Source: UBA4781 sp963556045 (GTDB taxonomy: Bacteria > Chloroflexota > Anaerolineae > Anaerolineales > Anaerolineaceae). Taken from it: DNA of 64,000 nt. The stretch lies in contig CAUVYA020000002.1 of assembly GCA_963556045.3 (NCBI GenBank), forward strand, positions 496,001 through 560,000, given 5' to 3'. Under the pieces are notes generated by a model. That model searched no databases. It saw only the letters and a program-made list of their open reading frames with translations, and was not told the origin of the DNA. Position 1 is the stretch's first letter. The number at the start of each line of letters is the position of its first letter. Of the stretch, positions 25,837 to 34,828 are shown piece by piece. The position numbers and the translations under genes were made by a program.

Positions 25837-26248
25837 GTATCTTCTGCCATTTTTGCCAGGATCCTTCCCAGGGATCTTTTACCTGCAATCGTTGGTAGGG
25901 TGGAGAATTCAAACAAGCTTCACGAATGACGTTCAGTTCATTTTTTACGGCTTTCCATTCTTGATGCTGGATCTTCTTCTTTAAACCATTACACACTATA
26001 TCCACCCACTGCCATTCCGCTCGAAATTGATCAGCTTTTACCCAGTATCCTCTCTTTTCCCATGGTTGAATGGTTTTCTGGATGGTTTTCTGTATTTCTA
26101 TAAGGGTTAAAAGGATAAAAACAGCAATGTCTCTTTGTTCATCTGCAGTTGTCTTTTTCTCATCAAAACATTCCAGTGCTGTAGAAATAAATCGTAAATA
26201 AGAGGCGCGCTGGCTTGCATAATTATTGCGATTTATGACCTGTGACAT
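25820..26248 (-). CDS. Conserved-looking hypothetical protein
   Basis: 142 residues from the ATG of MSQVINRN, which has AAGGAA 6 bases upstream; an in-frame start 7 codons earlier is less likely. The protein looks all-helical, charged and rich in Q/W/K (for example QKTIQPWEKRGYWVKADQFRAEWQWVD split over two helices). There is no signal peptide, membrane segment or motif that I recognise. It converges on the ADP-forming ligase and is divergent from tRNA-Leu. Codon use looks like its neighbours, so I believe it is a real gene. Confidence 0.65.
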   Translation of the reverse strand: MSQVINRNNYASQRASYLRFISTALECFDEKKTTADEQRDIAVFILLTLIEIQKTIQKTIQPWEKRGYWVKADQFRAEWQWVDIVCNGLKKKIQHQEWKAVKNELNVIREACLNSPPYQRLQVKDPWEGSWQKWQKIQKEAG

Positions 26249-26335
26249 AGGGTTCCTTTGTCTTAACAATATGAAAGAAAAATTATACTCCGCATTGACG
26301 CACTCCTGGCAATCGCATATAATTTCTTGGCTATC

Positions 26336-26417
26336 GGGGAAGTGCTGGAATTGGCAGACAGGCGTGACTTAGGATCACGTGCCGCGAGGCGTGAGGGTTC
26401 AAATCCCTCCTTCCCTA
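26336..26417 (+). tRNA. tRNA-Leu (UAG)
   Basis: Acceptor arms GGGGAAG (26336-26342) and CTTCCCT (26410-26416), with A as discriminator. The anticodon stem CGTGA/TCACG encloses loop CTTAGGA, giving anticodon TAG at 26370-26372. The variable arm is long (class II), as tRNA-Leu requires, and the T arm is GAGGG-TTCAAAT-CCCTC. The 3' CCA is not encoded; CAA follows. It reads codons CUN. Confidence 0.95.
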
Positions 26418-26450
26418 CAAGCAAAATTCAGGTTAGTAAGGAATCATATC

Positions 26451-27908
26451 TTGAAATTCGAAAAGAAAAACCTAAAAGATCATCAAATTCAGTTGACTGT
26501 TGATATTGACCAGGCAGCATTTGACCAGTTTAAAGTTTCTGCGGCTCGAAAGATCTCATCCAAATCAAAAGTACCAGGCTTTCGTCCGGGAAAAGCTCCA
26601 CTGGATGTAGTGAAACGCATCTACGGGGAAGACTATGTAGATGAAGAAGCCCTTGATCTGCTGGTTCACGATACATATCCCAAACTATTGGATGAAGCGG
26701 ATATCAAACCTGCAGCAGCCGGAAAGCTTGAAAAAGTTGAAACTCTGAATCCCCCCAAGCTGATCTTTGTCGTACCTCTTGAGCCTGAAGTTAAACTAGG
26801 GAATTACAGGGAAATTCGGAAAAAGTTTGAATTACCCGAAATTTCTGATAAAGAAGTCGGTGAAGTTCTTCACAACCTTCAACTTAACTATGCCACCGCA
26901 CAAACCGTCGAAAGAGAAGCAAAAAAAGGTGACCTGGTTAATTTTATATTAACCGCCATTGTAACGAATCCAGATGAAGGGGATGATGGTGAGATTTTAA
27001 AAGACTCACCATATCAAATGATCATAGGCGAAAAGCCGCGGGAAGAATTTCCATATGATGGATTTGATAAAGAGTTGATCGGGCTTAAAGAAAACGATAC
27101 GAAGGAATTAAAACATAAATTCCCCAAGAGTTCTTCACTGGAAAAACTGCAGGGGAAAGAGGTAAATTTCAAAATTATTGTTAATTCAATCAAAGAACTT
27201 ACCCTTCCTGATATCAGTGATGAGTTTGCGAAAAACGTCAGCGGTCTTGACTCTCTTGAAATGCTTACAACGTCCGTCAAGAATCAATTAGCGTACACCA
27301 AAAACGGGGAATATGAAGAGACCTATTACAACGAACTGATTGATGAGATCATCAGCCAATCCAAGATCGCTTATCCTCCGGTATTACTGGAAGAGGAAAT
27401 GGAACATGTTGTTCATGATTTTGAGCACAACCTCGCTCACCAGAACATGGATCTGGATCTTTTCCTTAAATTGAACAAGATGGAAAAAGAAGAATTCCTG
27501 GAAAAAGAAATCAAACCGGTTGCCAAACGACAGCTCGAGCATTCCCTTATACTCGAAAAGATCACGGAAGAAGAGAAGATCGAACTGAAACAGGAAGAGC
27601 TGGAACAGGTCTACCGGCAAACCATGTATGAATACCAAACACGTGATGATTTCAGCAAGATCAAACGTGAACTTTCACCAAAAAAGCTGGCAAATTCTGT
27701 CCTCATGCAGGCGGCTTCTCGTTTGATGAATCGTCAGGTACTCACCCTTATCAAACAAATTGCCAACGATGAACAACCAGAAGAAAAAGAAGAAGATGTA
27801 GAAAAGGACGCTGTTGTTGATAAGGCGAAAGTTCCCGTAAAAAAAGAAAAGAAACCTGTAGAGAAAAAGGTTTCTCAGAAAGAAGAGGTTAAGGAAGAAA
27901 ATGAATAA
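26451..27908 (+). CDS. tig: Trigger factor (ribosome-associated chaperone, PPIase)
   Basis: 485 residues. The N-terminal ribosome-binding domain carries the signature GFRPGKAPLDVV. A PPIase (FKBP-like) domain and a long helical C-terminal chaperone domain follow. The last ~45 residues are an unusual lysine/glutamate-rich tail. I chose TTG at 26451 because it puts the start exactly where homologues begin (KFEKKNLKDHQIQLTV) and has AAGGA upstream; the longer open frame would run through the tRNA gene. It overlaps clpP by 8 bases, the classic tig-clpP pairing. Confidence 0.95.
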   Translation: MKFEKKNLKDHQIQLTVDIDQAAFDQFKVSAARKISSKSKVPGFRPGKAPLDVVKRIYGEDYVDEEALDLLVHDTYPKLLDEADIKPAAAGKLEKVETLNPPKLIFVVPLEPEVKLGNYREIRKKFELPEISDKEVGEVLHNLQLNYATAQTVEREAKKGDLVNFILTAIVTNPDEGDDGEILKDSPYQMIIGEKPREEFPYDGFDKELIGLKENDTKELKHKFPKSSSLEKLQGKEVNFKIIVNSIKELTLPDISDEFAKNVSGLDSLEMLTTSVKNQLAYTKNGEYEETYYNELIDEIISQSKIAYPPVLLEEEMEHVVHDFEHNLAHQNMDLDLFLKLNKMEKEEFLEKEIKPVAKRQLEHSLILEKITEEEKIELKQEELEQVYRQTMYEYQTRDDFSKIKRELSPKKLANSVLMQAASRLMNRQVLTLIKQIANDEQPEEKEEDVEKDAVVDKAKVPVKKEKKPVEKKVSQKEEVKEENE

Positions 27909-28509
27909 CTCTGATTTTTCGTCCGTTATTCCGATGGTTATTGAGTCCTCAAGCCGTGGAGAACGATCTTACGATATTTATTCCTTATTACTGCGAGAAC
28001 GGATCGTTTTTGTAGGTTCTCAGATCAATGATCAGGTTGCGAATGTGGTAGTTGCGCAATTGCTCTATCTGAATCGCGAAGATTCAGAAAAAGAAATCCA
28101 CATGTACATTAATTCACCCGGTGGGCAGATCTATTCCGGATTGGCTATTTACGATACCATGAACATGATCCCGAACCCGATCAGCACGGTTGCGGTTGGT
28201 GTCACTGCCTCCTTTGGAACCGTTTTACTGGCTGCCGGCACCAAGGGGAAACGCTATGCCTTACCGCATGCTACCATCCATATGCATCAACCACTTGGTG
28301 GAGCTGAAGGACAGGCTTCGGATATTGAAATTCAAGCCAAAGAGATCTTACGGCTGAAATCACGCCTTACTGAAATTCTGGCTTCCTGCACCAATCAAAC
28401 TATTGAAGTAATAGAGAAAGACACCGAGCGTGATCTCTATCTCAGTGCAGAACAGGCTGTGGAATACGGTTTGGTTGACAAGGTACTGATACCACCTCAA
28501 CCCAAATAA
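27901..28509 (+). CDS. clpP: ATP-dependent Clp protease proteolytic subunit
   Basis: 202 residues. The Ser-His-Asp protease is recognised by YINSPGGQIYSG, the nucleophile Ser in VTASFGTVLLAAG (usually GxASM; here Ser-Phe), the catalytic His in ATIHMHQPLGG and Asp in EKDTERDLYLS. It forms a barrel used by ClpX/ClpA-type unfoldases, neither of which is present in the window. Its start overlaps tig. A terminator follows. Confidence 0.96.
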   Translation: MNNSDFSSVIPMVIESSSRGERSYDIYSLLLRERIVFVGSQINDQVANVVVAQLLYLNREDSEKEIHMYINSPGGQIYSGLAIYDTMNMIPNPISTVAVGVTASFGTVLLAAGTKGKRYALPHATIHMHQPLGGAEGQASDIEIQAKEILRLKSRLTEILASCTNQTIEVIEKDTERDLYLSAEQAVEYGLVDKVLIPPQPK

Positions 28510-28533
28510 ATTTTCCATCGTATGATGTACAAT

Positions 28534-28568
28534 AATGCCGAATACGCATTTGCTTATTCGGCATTTTT
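28534..28568 (+). terminator. Terminator of tig-clpP
   Basis: ATGCCGAATA, loop of 9, TATTCGGCAT, then TTTTAT. The next gene begins 15 bases later, so some readthrough may supply it. Confidence 0.8.
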
Positions 28569-28582
28569 ATTGGAGAAAAACA

Positions 28583-29374
28583 ATGCATTCAATACTGAAG
28601 GAAATCAAAGCAGTTATTCTGGATATGGATGGTGTACTCTGGAAGGGTGACCAGCCTCTATGTGATCTGAAGCTTTTATTTCAGAGCTTTACAGAAAACC
28701 ATATCCAGTTCTTATTTGCCACCAACAACGCACTTAGTACAGTAGACCAGTATATTGAGAAATTCCATAATTTTGGTGTTCGCGTTGAAAAGTGGCAGAT
28801 ACTCACCTCTTCCATAGCCACCGGTTTTCTTCTTGCCCGAGATTTTCCAAACGGGGGTGCAGTGCATATCATGGGTTCAAAAGCCCTGGAGTTAACACTT
28901 CTTGACTATAATTTCACATCTACCGATGAAGATCCCATAGCGGTAGTTGGTGGCTTGGATATGGCTGTTACGTATGATCGTATTAAAACTGCATCCTTAT
29001 TCATTCAATCCGGTATCCCTTTTTATTTTACGAATCCGGACGCCACCTATCCTGCCCCGCAAGGGCTCCTACCGGGCGCTGGAACGTTCCTGGCAACCCT
29101 GGAGACAGCTTCTGGTGGTAAAGCCAAGATTGCGGGTAAACCTCAGCCTTATGTATTCGAAGCAGGGTTACAGCGTCTGGGTATTAATGCCAACGAGGTG
29201 CTTGTGATCGGTGACCGGCTGGAAACTGATATTCTGGGTGGGTCACGCGCAGGCTGTAAAACAGCCCTTGTGTTAACAGGTGTGGCAGCTCGAAATGATC
29301 TTGAAACATGGGAACCCAGTCCTGATGTGGTACTGGAGAACATAACAAATTTGTTTGATGATATTGACAGATAG
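28583..29374 (+). CDS. HAD-IIA family sugar-phosphate phosphatase (NagD-like)
   Basis: 263 residues. HAD motif I is VILDMDGVLWKGDQP, motif II lies in FATNNAL, and motifs III/IV are AGKPQPYVFE and VIGDRLETDILGGSRAGCKTALVLTG. The type IIA cap and this pattern fit NagD/4-nitrophenylphosphatase-like enzymes acting on small phosphate metabolites; the substrate is unknown. The ATG at 28583 has TGGAG 7 bases upstream, and homology begins directly afterwards, so the longer open frame is rejected. Confidence 0.9.
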   Translation: MHSILKEIKAVILDMDGVLWKGDQPLCDLKLLFQSFTENHIQFLFATNNALSTVDQYIEKFHNFGVRVEKWQILTSSIATGFLLARDFPNGGAVHIMGSKALELTLLDYNFTSTDEDPIAVVGGLDMAVTYDRIKTASLFIQSGIPFYFTNPDATYPAPQGLLPGAGTFLATLETASGGKAKIAGKPQPYVFEAGLQRLGINANEVLVIGDRLETDILGGSRAGCKTALVLTGVAARNDLETWEPSPDVVLENITNLFDDIDR

Positions 29375-29381
29375 GAAATTC

Positions 29382-30413
29382 GTGGATTCAATTCTTGACC
29401 TGAATAAAGAACAGCTAATCGCCTACCTGCAAACCATACGTCAGCCGACTTTCCGCTGGAAACAGATCTGGCACGGCTTGTATGTGGAATTGTATGATTC
29501 CTGGCAGCAGTTCACCAATCTCCCACTGGAATTACGTGCATATCTGCAACAGCATTTTATGATTACCAATCTAACTATATCCGATCAAATTCACTCTGAG
29601 GATGGTTTCACAGAAAAAGTACACTTCAACTTGCCTAACGGCAATCCCGTAGAAACAGTGTGGATGCAATACGACCAGAGGATATCAATCTGTGTTTCAA
29701 GCCAATCAGGATGCCCTATCGGATGTACATTTTGTGCGACCGGAAAATTGGGGCTTCTTCAAGATCTCTCTTGTGGTGAGATCGTCGCCCAGGTTCTCCA
29801 TTTTTCCCGCACTTCCTATCGGAAAAAACACCCCATCACGAACATCGTGATCATGGGAATGGGGGAACCTTTTTTAAACTATCCCGAGGTCAAAAAAGCA
29901 ATTGAGATAATCAACGACCATGATGGTCTCAACATCGGCTCTCGTCACATCACGCTTTCAACAATTGGCATTCCTGAACAGATCCTGCAGTTTGCGCAGG
30001 ATTTTCCACAATTGAACCTTGCCGTCAGCTTGCATGCTGCCACCGATCCACAGCGGGATGTATTAGTTCCTATCAATAAAAAATACAATATTGCCATGCT
30101 AATGGAAGCAGTCAAACAGTACATCACGTTAACAAATCGTCGGGTTACCTTCGAATATGTGCTGATTGATGGAATAAATGACGCACCGACAGACGCACAC
30201 CACCTCGGGAATATCCTTCATGGGCTGTTATGTCATGTCAATCTCATTCCTCTGAATCCTACCGCCCACTTTAATGGAAAGACATCACCTTTGGAAAGGA
30301 TCGAAGAATTCCAAAGAATATTAAATGAGCATCATATTCCCGCTACAATCCGGTTCAGCAAGGGAACACAGATCCAGGCTGGTTGTGGTCAGTTAGCAGG
30401 GAAAAATCAATAA
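29382..30413 (+). CDS. rlmN: Dual-specificity 23S rRNA/tRNA adenine-C2 methyltransferase
   Basis: 343 residues. A radical-SAM enzyme that makes m2A2503 in 23S rRNA and m2A37 in tRNA. The CX3CX2C cluster site is GCPIGCTFCATG, the SAM-binding segment is IVIMGMGEP, and the second catalytic Cys is in QAGCGQL at the C terminus. GTG at 29382 is the chosen start: AGGAAA lies 4-9 bases upstream, and the protein then begins like its homologues. It follows the HAD gene closely and precedes prfB. Confidence 0.95.
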   Translation: MDSILDLNKEQLIAYLQTIRQPTFRWKQIWHGLYVELYDSWQQFTNLPLELRAYLQQHFMITNLTISDQIHSEDGFTEKVHFNLPNGNPVETVWMQYDQRISICVSSQSGCPIGCTFCATGKLGLLQDLSCGEIVAQVLHFSRTSYRKKHPITNIVIMGMGEPFLNYPEVKKAIEIINDHDGLNIGSRHITLSTIGIPEQILQFAQDFPQLNLAVSLHAATDPQRDVLVPINKKYNIAMLMEAVKQYITLTNRRVTFEYVLIDGINDAPTDAHHLGNILHGLLCHVNLIPLNPTAHFNGKTSPLERIEEFQRILNEHHIPATIRFSKGTQIQAGCGQLAGKNQ

Positions 30414-30471
30414 GCTTATTTTCCGAATATAATTAGGGTTTATTTGCAATCAAAAGTTTTAGGAGATGAAT

Positions 30472-31555
30472 GTGCAGGATCTAATCGAACGTATTAATGA
30501 ATGTCAAGCTAAATTACTCACACTCAAGGAGCATCTTTGACTGGGACCACAAGAAATCTGAACTTGAGAAACTAACAAAACAATCCGAATCCACCAATTT
30601 TTGGGATAATCCCAATGACGCCAGACGTGTCATGAAAACGATCTCTGACATCCATGATGAGATCGAGATGTGGGAAACACTTTTCCAACGGACCATTTCA
30701 CTTCATGACCTGGCTGACATGGAAGATGAATCTTTCCGCTCTGATCTTGAAAACGAAATAGTGGATATTGAACAAAAGATAGATGTGCTTGAGTTTGATA
30801 CCCTTCTCTCCGGACCTTACGATAAAGGTAATGCCATCCTTTCTATCAATGCGGGTGCAGGTGGTACAGATGCCCAGGATTGGGCAGAAATGCTGGAGCG
30901 TATGTATCTGCGCTGGGCAGAAAAATCCGGTTTTAAGACAGAGATCATCCATCTCACCGAGGGAGAAGAAGCCGGTATCAAGAGCATCACAATTTCCATC
31001 ACCGGCAAATATGCGTACGGATATTTACGCGCAGAAAAAGGAGTCCATCGCCTGGTGCGCCTTTCACCCTTTGATGCGGCGCATCGCAGGCATACTTCTT
31101 TTGTTCAGGTGGAGGTGCTGCCGGAGGTAACCGCAGAAGATCCGGATGTGGTTATCAATCCGGATGACCTGGAAGTTGATGTATATAAATCGGCAGGCGC
31201 AGGTGGACAGAATGTTCAGAAAAACGCCACCGCAATACGGATCAAGCATAAACCAACGGGTATTGTGGTCACCTGCCAGAATGAACGTTCCCAATTACAG
31301 AACAGAGAAAACGCCATGAAAGTGCTGCGGGGGCGTTTATACGAGATTAAGATCGAAGAACAGGAAAAACAGATCGCCAAACTGAAGGGTGAATTTCAGA
31401 AAATTGAATGGGGCAGCCAGATCCGCTCCTACGTCCTACACCCCTATCAGATGGTGAAAGACCATCGCACCGACCATGAAGAAGGGAATACCCAGGCAGT
31501 CCTGGATGGAGATATTGATAGCTTTATCCAGGCGTATTTGAAAGCCGTTAAATAA
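30472..31555 (+). CDS. prfB: Peptide chain release factor 2, expressed through programmed +1 frameshift
   Basis: RF2 reads UGA and UAA. The gene begins at GTG 30472 (AGGAG 6 bases upstream), encodes 22 residues ending KEHL, and reaches an in-frame TGA at 30538-30540. The rest (DWDHKKSELEKL onward) is in the +1 frame from 30539, giving 360 residues in all. The peptidyl-hydrolysis motif is SAGAGGQNVQKN (GGQ). The codon-recognition region differs from SPF in detail but lies in the expected place. It is followed by a terminator shared with pfkA. Confidence 0.96.
30526..30541 (+). promoter_or_regulatory. RF2 programmed +1 frameshift site
   Basis: An internal Shine-Dalgarno AAGGAG (30526-30531), exactly three bases, then CTT TGA C. 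This is the spacing and slip codon known from E. coli prfB. When RF2 is scarce the ribosome slips on CTT and skips the T at 30538, so RF2 controls its own synthesis. Confidence 0.96.
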
Positions 31556-31597
31556 AAAAAGCCCCTGCTAAAATGCTCTGCAAAAAACAGGGGCTTT
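31554..31597. terminator. Bidirectional terminator between prfB and pfkA
   Basis: AAAGCCCCTG and CAGGGGCTTT with a 20-base loop. Seven A lie at the left, so the minus strand has a T tract for pfkA. The plus-strand side is weaker. Confidence 0.8.
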
Positions 31598-31601
31598 CAA
31601 G

Positions 31602-32570
31602 TTAATCAAGTACTCTCGCCAGTTCAAAAAGATCCATATCCAGTTTTTTCGTTTTCCCTACCACATCCTTCAATGGTGTCGTCTTCAAGGAATTATTAAC
31701 CCAGCCTACCAGAACTCCATACTCACCATTTAAAAGGCAGTTCACAGCTCCTGCACCAAGGCGGCTGGCAAGGATTCTATCCTGTGCACTTGGAGAACCG
31801 CCGCGCTGTACGTGCCCCAGAATGGTCACACGTAAAGCAAAACCGATTTCTTCGTGATGCTGCGTGAAGTATTCAGCCAGTTTTGTAGCATTGTATTTGG
31901 CTCCTTCAGCTACGACGACAATAGCATGCGATTTACCCCTTTCGTATGCTTCCGAAAGGACATTTACAACTTCTTCTGGTTCAACATCTATCTCAGGTAG
32001 GGTGACCGTCTCTGCTCCCCCGGCAATGGCTGCCATCAAAGCCAGATACCCGCATTTTCTGCCCATCACTTCGATTAGAAAAGCTCGCTGATGAGATGAC
32101 CCGGTTACTTTCAATCTATCGATCGCTTCTAGTGCGATATTCAATGCCGTATCCACACCAATGGTGATATCTGAGCCTACCAGGTCGTTATCGATCGTGG
32201 AGGCAACTCCCACCACAGGAAATCCCATTTCAAAAAGGAGATGAGAACCGGTCTGTGAACCATTTCCGCCTATTACAACCAACCCTTCAATCCCATTACC
32301 ATTTAAAGCTCGTAATGCTGTTTTTCTACCAGCTTCCGTTTTAAATTCTTCACAGCGAGCAGACCCAAGGAATGTACCACCCTTTTGAATAATACCGCCC
32401 ACATCGCGGGGACCAAGGGGAAGAAATTTCCCATCGATCAAACCCTGATATCCCAGTGGGACACCATACACTTCCACCCCATTTTGGACGCCTGTTCGCA
32501 CAACAGCCCGAATGGCTGCATTCATACCCGGTGCATCTCCACCACTTGTTAATACTGCGATCTTTTTCAT
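31602..32570 (-). CDS. pfkA: 6-phosphofructokinase (ATP- or PPi-dependent)
   Basis: 322 residues. The N terminus KKIAVLTSGGDAPGMNAAIRAVVR is the family nucleotide-phosphate motif. GGNGSQTG is the loop whose sequence helps set the phosphoryl donor; here GGNG rather than the strict GGDGS. TIDNDLVGSDITIGVDTAL contains the catalytic Asp. ATG at 32570 is chosen because GGAG lies 7 bases upstream; the open frame extends 8 codons further. It commits fructose-6-phosphate to glycolysis; pckA elsewhere in the window covers the reverse direction. Confidence 0.93.
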   Translation of the reverse strand: MKKIAVLTSGGDAPGMNAAIRAVVRTGVQNGVEVYGVPLGYQGLIDGKFLPLGPRDVGGIIQKGGTFLGSARCEEFKTEAGRKTALRALNGNGIEGLVVIGGNGSQTGSHLLFEMGFPVVGVASTIDNDLVGSDITIGVDTALNIALEAIDRLKVTGSSHQRAFLIEVMGRKCGYLALMAAIAGGAETVTLPEIDVEPEEVVNVLSEAYERGKSHAIVVVAEGAKYNATKLAEYFTQHHEEIGFALRVTILGHVQRGGSPSAQDRILASRLGAGAVNCLLNGEYGVLVGWVNNSLKTTPLKDVVGKTKKLDMDLFELARVLD

Positions 32571-32713
32571 CCTACACTCCGTCATTAAAATCAATGAATT
32601 CTAACATAGCATATCATCTTCGATATATTTTGTGACCTTATTAACTATCGTAAAAACCATTTCTCTGATTCAATGTACACTTATTACATCAATGATTTAA
32701 ATTGTAGAGAAGC

Positions 32714-34828
32714 ATGACACAGAAAAATAATCGTATCCAAAATCACCCTGTCCTGTCTGTTGAACGTGGACAACCTTTAAATTTTTCATTTGACGGTGAA
32801 TTATATACTGGTTACCAAAATGAAACCATCGCGGCAGCATTGATCGCCAATGGAATTGAAATATTCCAATATCATCATAAAGACCACGCACCACAGGGAA
32901 TATTCTGTGCAAATGGGCAGTGCTCACAATGTATGGTACTGGTAAATGGTTTTCCTCGTAAAGCCTGTATGGAAATGCTGCAGGAAGGAATGCATATTCA
33001 ACCCCTGGATGGTTTGTATCACCTGCCGGTTGACACAGGAAACAGCCAGTTGTATCCCATTATCCAAAAAAAAGTGAAAGTATTGATCGTTGGCGCAGGA
33101 CCTGCCGGTTTATCTGCGGCGATCGAATTAGGCAGCCATGGGATCGAAACGCTGCTCATAGATGATAAGAACAAGGCAGGTGGAAAGCTGGTTCTGCAAA
33201 CACACCGTTTCTTTGGTTCAAAAGAATTAGTCTACGCCGGTACGCGCGGTATTGACATTGCGAAAATCCTTGCAGAGCAATCGCAGGAAAAAGAAAGCGT
33301 GGAAGTATGGTTAAACTCTCCAATGGTGGGAGTCTTCAGTGATCATAAAGCGGGTGTGTTCAAAGACAACCGGCAGTATGCGCTCATTGATCCTGAGATC
33401 CTGGTCATTGCCACCGGAGCACGGGAACGTTCACTGCCCTTCCCGGGTAATACTCTACCCGGAATTATTGGCGCCGGCGCGTTTCAAACACTGTTAAATC
33501 GAGATCTTGTCCTCCCCGGAGAAAATTTCTTCGTGATTGGGGGCGGGAACGTTGGTTTGATTGCTGCCTACCATGCTCTACAAGCCGGGATCCACATCGC
33601 CGGACTGGCAGAGATTCTGCCGCAATGTGGAGGGTATAAGGTTCATCTGGATAAGATAAAACGATTGGGAGTACCCATTCATACTTCACACACCATATTG
33701 CGGGCGAACGGCAGCGACCACGTTGAATCTGTGACTATTGCACGCGTGGATGAGCATTTTGAACCGATCCTGGATTCAGCGCAAACCATTGCCTGTGATG
33801 GTGTTTTGATAGCAGCCGGATTGACACCCGTGAACGAATTTTTCCAGCAGGCGCAGCAATTTGGCTTCCATACCTTTGCCTCCGGAGATGCGCAGGAAAT
33901 AGCCGAAGCATCTGCCGCCATTGTATCGGGTCAGATAATCGCAAAACGTATCGTGTCTGAACTAGATCACTCTCGGGCTGAAACACTAACAATTCAAAAT
34001 CTGGAAAACGTAAAAAAGGTACTATCCTCTAAACCGGGAAATATTCAGATCAGCGAAAGAAAAAGCAAGCGAGAAGGAGTATTACCTGTTTTTCATTGTG
34101 CACAGGAGATCCCCTGTAATCCCTGTTCGGGTCTGTGCGTCCATCATCTTATTTCCATCCCAGCAGACAATATCATGGCAGTTCCTGATTTTGTTGATCC
34201 TGATGGCAAATGTGTGGGGTGTGCACAGTGTGTGATCGGATGCCCCGGATTAGCAGTTACGCTGGTTGATTACCGCAAAGATCCATTCTTCCCCTTTGTT
34301 ACCATTCCTTATGAGCTTCCGGTTGATAAAAGTGACATTGTTGGTCATTCTTTCCCTGTCACAGATCGTGATGGAAGGATTATTGGAGTGGCAGAAGTTG
34401 TAGATCTATCGCAAACAACAAAGATGAACCATACTTCCCTGATCAAGGTAATCGCGCCTGCAGAAATTGCCGAACAGGTCGCCGGTATCCGTTTCGAACC
34501 CGAAAAACCAATACACATACCGGAATTCTCTACATTCCCCATTGAAAACGAGACCATTATCTGCCGTTGCGAAAGAGTGAGCGCGCAGGATATACGGACT
34601 CTAATCCGCAATGGAATTCATGATCTTAATCTCCTTAAAGCGATTACAAGAGCCGGAATGGGTGCATGCGGTGGGAAAACATGTGAACCACTCATCCTAC
34701 AGATCATGAAAGAAGAAGGCGTTCCACCACAGGATGTCATACCATTTTCCAAACGACCGCTGACGATCGAAATTCCTGTACATGCTTTCCTGGAACCAGA
34801 ACAGAACGGTGACGAAATCCATGAATAA
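32714..34828 (+). CDS. Multi-cluster FAD/NAD-linked oxidoreductase (HcnA-HcnB / sarcosine-oxidase-alpha-like fusion)
   Basis: 704 residues. The N-terminal [2Fe-2S] domain has C-x4-C-x2-C in GIFCANGQCSQC plus a later Cys (RKAC). A pyridine-nucleotide-disulphide-type flavoprotein follows, with FAD motif VLIVGAGPAGLSAAIEL and a second dinucleotide site FFVIGGGNVGLIAAYHAL. Then comes a ferredoxin-type segment (PCNPCSGLC and CVGCAQCVIGCP), and finally a BFD-like [2Fe-2S] domain (ICRCERVS...GMGACGGKTC). Known relatives are HcnA/B, opine oxidase and proline/hydroxyproline dehydrogenase subunits, which pair with a DAO-type flavoprotein like the next gene. The ferredoxin insertion is an extra. The substrate is not shown by sequence. 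Confidence 0.85.
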   Translation: MTQKNNRIQNHPVLSVERGQPLNFSFDGELYTGYQNETIAAALIANGIEIFQYHHKDHAPQGIFCANGQCSQCMVLVNGFPRKACMEMLQEGMHIQPLDGLYHLPVDTGNSQLYPIIQKKVKVLIVGAGPAGLSAAIELGSHGIETLLIDDKNKAGGKLVLQTHRFFGSKELVYAGTRGIDIAKILAEQSQEKESVEVWLNSPMVGVFSDHKAGVFKDNRQYALIDPEILVIATGARERSLPFPGNTLPGIIGAGAFQTLLNRDLVLPGENFFVIGGGNVGLIAAYHALQAGIHIAGLAEILPQCGGYKVHLDKIKRLGVPIHTSHTILRANGSDHVESVTIARVDEHFEPILDSAQTIACDGVLIAAGLTPVNEFFQQAQQFGFHTFASGDAQEIAEASAAIVSGQIIAKRIVSELDHSRAETLTIQNLENVKKVLSSKPGNIQISERKSKREGVLPVFHCAQEIPCNPCSGLCVHHLISIPADNIMAVPDFVDPDGKCVGCAQCVIGCPGLAVTLVDYRKDPFFPFVTIPYELPVDKSDIVGHSFPVTDRDGRIIGVAEVVDLSQTTKMNHTSLIKVIAPAEIAEQVAGIRFEPEKPIHIPEFSTFPIENETIICRCERVSAQDIRTLIRNGIHDLNLLKAITRAGMGACGGKTCEPLILQIMKEEGVPPQDVIPFSKRPLTIEIPVHAFLEPEQNGDEIHE

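Noticed and set aside
26379..26450. Trigger factor start upstream at 26379
   Set aside because: It would run through the 3' half of tRNA-Leu; TTG at 26451 fits both the ribosome-binding site and the homologous N terminus.
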